Shown in pieces: positions 62,861-64,000 of a stretch of 64,000 nucleotides of DNA; the stretch's first letter is position 1, and the number at the start of each line of letters is the position of its first letter. Source of the DNA: Gerris lacustris (taxonomy: Eukaryota > Arthropoda > Insecta > Hemiptera > Gerridae); NCBI GenBank assembly GCA_951217055.1, contig OX578286.1, positions 9,807,550 through 9,871,549 of the forward strand, read 5' to 3'. The notes beneath the pieces were generated by a model. That model ran no database searches. It worked only from the letters and a program-made list of their open reading frames with translations, and was not told the origin of the DNA. Position numbers and translations under genes: made by a program.

Positions 62861-63700
62861 GTGACCAATTTTTCTATTTGTTTCCTATATATTTTACATC
62901 AAAACAGATAAGCTAACATATTTTTATATTAAATCTATTCAAAAATAAATTAAAGTCAACGAGATTAGAGAGAAAATGCTTAACTTAAAATTAGTATTCA
63001 AATATTTTCATGTTAACTTTATATTATTTAATTGTTAAAAAACTTTCTTTTTTTTCTCGAAAAAAAAAGTTAATTGTGACATATTATCGATGGCTATAAA
63101 GTAGAAAGACAGCGATAGTATCGTAATGTTCGTCTGTAGTCATTAACCCTTATTTTTAAATAATATCCTCGAGCTATCTCGAGATTCTCAAACACTGATA
63201 AGAGCTTTAGTGTTATCAATGTCTGGTCGATCAATTCAAAGTTAACTCCCTGAGGCAAAATGATGGACTTTTATATGGAAGTACCAGGGGGGGGGACTAA
63301 ATGATAACACTCATGCGATGTCGATAGATAATATCATATGACCCTGCCCTAGTATGATGGTATGGGGGGGGGGGGGGGTGAATATTCACCTATCTAGGTT
63401 TGATTGAAGGCAACAGGGGATTTAACAGGGTATCGGTTTACTGAAAAAACCGATCAATAAATTCGAAGCAAATGATCGCGTGTATTGTGTATTATGTATT
63501 TCCCCATAGGCAAAAGAAGGAGGAACAGGATGGTAAAGTTTTTTTAAATTTTTTAATTAAAAACAAAAAACATGCATAATCTATATCAATGGGATGAACT
63601 CGACAAGTTTTTTTTTGAACATCGAAATTAAGTGAAATTCCAAAATCAAATGTTTTTTTACATAATTTATATAAACCAAACAATGAGAAACATTGTTTAA
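62861..63700. other. Unassigned DNA with a poly(G) run
   Basis: A run of 15 G at 63364-63378. The minus frame at 63492-63725 overlaps the LINE fragment in mirror. No gene seen. Confidence 0.45.
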
Positions 63701-64000
63701 AATTCAATGGATTATTTTTTTTCATTCAAACCGAAAGGGGTTTTTAACGCAATGATGAAACTGAAAAATAATCATTTTCTTCTTTCGAACTGGCTATGAT
63801 CTCATCACCTCCACAATAATTCAACAACTTCCAAAAAAATCCATCATCCTTTTAACTTATATTTACAATGCTGTACTCCGCACAACATATTTTCCTTACC
63901 TATGGAAATATAGCATTATCAAAATGTTCCCTAAACCTAATAAACCACACCACCTTGTTACATCCTATCGTCCAATTAGCCTTCTTCCAATCTTCGGCAA
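63701..64000 (+). pseudogene. Jockey-clade LINE reverse transcriptase fragment
   Basis: From about 63788 to the window edge one frame reads GYDLIT, LPKKSIILL, IYNAVLR, YFPYLWK, PKPNKP and SYRPISLLP. This is the start of the RT domain of Jockey-type ORF2 proteins, in order and with normal spacing. Just upstream, 63731-63785 in another frame encodes KLKNNHFLLSN, which looks like the preceding linker, so a frameshift lies near 63780. No endonuclease domain is seen upstream. Truncated or decaying; the remainder is outside the window. Confidence 0.85.

Overview
The window looks like intergenic, repeat-dominated DNA from an arthropod nuclear genome, most likely an insect. Reasons: strong AT bias, long (TA)n tracts, a Copia element primed in the Drosophila copia manner (half initiator tRNA-Met), TA-flanked mariner-type foldbacks, a Jockey-clade LINE fragment and many short dispersed repeats. 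I found no convincing host gene. The only coding candidates outside mobile DNA are a possible terminal exon at 53604-53707 and a 67-codon frame at 50673-50876, both weak.

The one intact autonomous element is a Ty1/Copia retrotransposon at 6693-11224: 121-bp LTRs identical by eye, 5-bp target duplication TATAT, PBS, PPT and one uninterrupted 1336-codon Gag-Pol frame. It looks recently inserted. A Jockey-type reverse transcriptase fragment runs off the right edge at 63701-64000.

Most of the rest is layered non-autonomous elements. I use working names. R1: arm repeat bounded by GGAACGAAGTTCC-like ends (1970-2720, 3567-4431, 15166-15921, 40278-41037, 41266-43085), with a related form R1b. R2: core with CCGGGTGTCCC ends lying between R1 arms. 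R3: repeat running from GCTTCCGAGCTTACC to GTGCCACACTAATTGGCAGT. R4: CTAGGGAG element. R5: element ending in GGGTCCGTAGGC. R6 to R8: other dispersed repeats. Large foldback elements lie at 4519-5043, 13255-14039, 21379-23223, 23813-25151, 37233-37803 and 43603-44298. An 8-bp-TSD DNA transposon (41513-42661) sits inside an R1 arm. Three 570-bp elements (1041-1612, 21754-22321, 38795-39365) each keep a short conserved reading frame resembling the N-terminus of a Crypton-type tyrosine recombinase; this is the most interesting candidate for an undescribed family.

Layout: 0-5 kb, R1b/R7/R3 mosaic, recombinase-like copy 1, R1-R2-R1 compound, foldback. 5-6.6 kb, TTAA-flanked MITE and SINE-like repeat. 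6.7-11.2 kb, Copia. 12.9-14.5 kb, R8 split by a mariner MITE. 15-25 kb, dense nesting of R1, R3, R4, R5, foldbacks and recombinase-like copy 2. 25-29 kb, purine-rich and AT-rich DNA with R6/R3. 29.9-32 kb, 72-bp and 30-bp tandem arrays. 33-39.4 kb, R6/R3, a foldback, a SINE and recombinase-like copy 3. 40.2-44.3 kb, second R1 compound with the 8-bp-TSD element, then a foldback. 45-48 kb, minisatellites and TTCTTTAG-type MITEs. 49-56 kb, R5, a MITE, the least repetitive stretch (51.8-53.8 kb) and a 42-bp minisatellite. 55-64 kb, MITE, R8, R4, R3/R1b, R5, minisatellites and the Jockey fragment.
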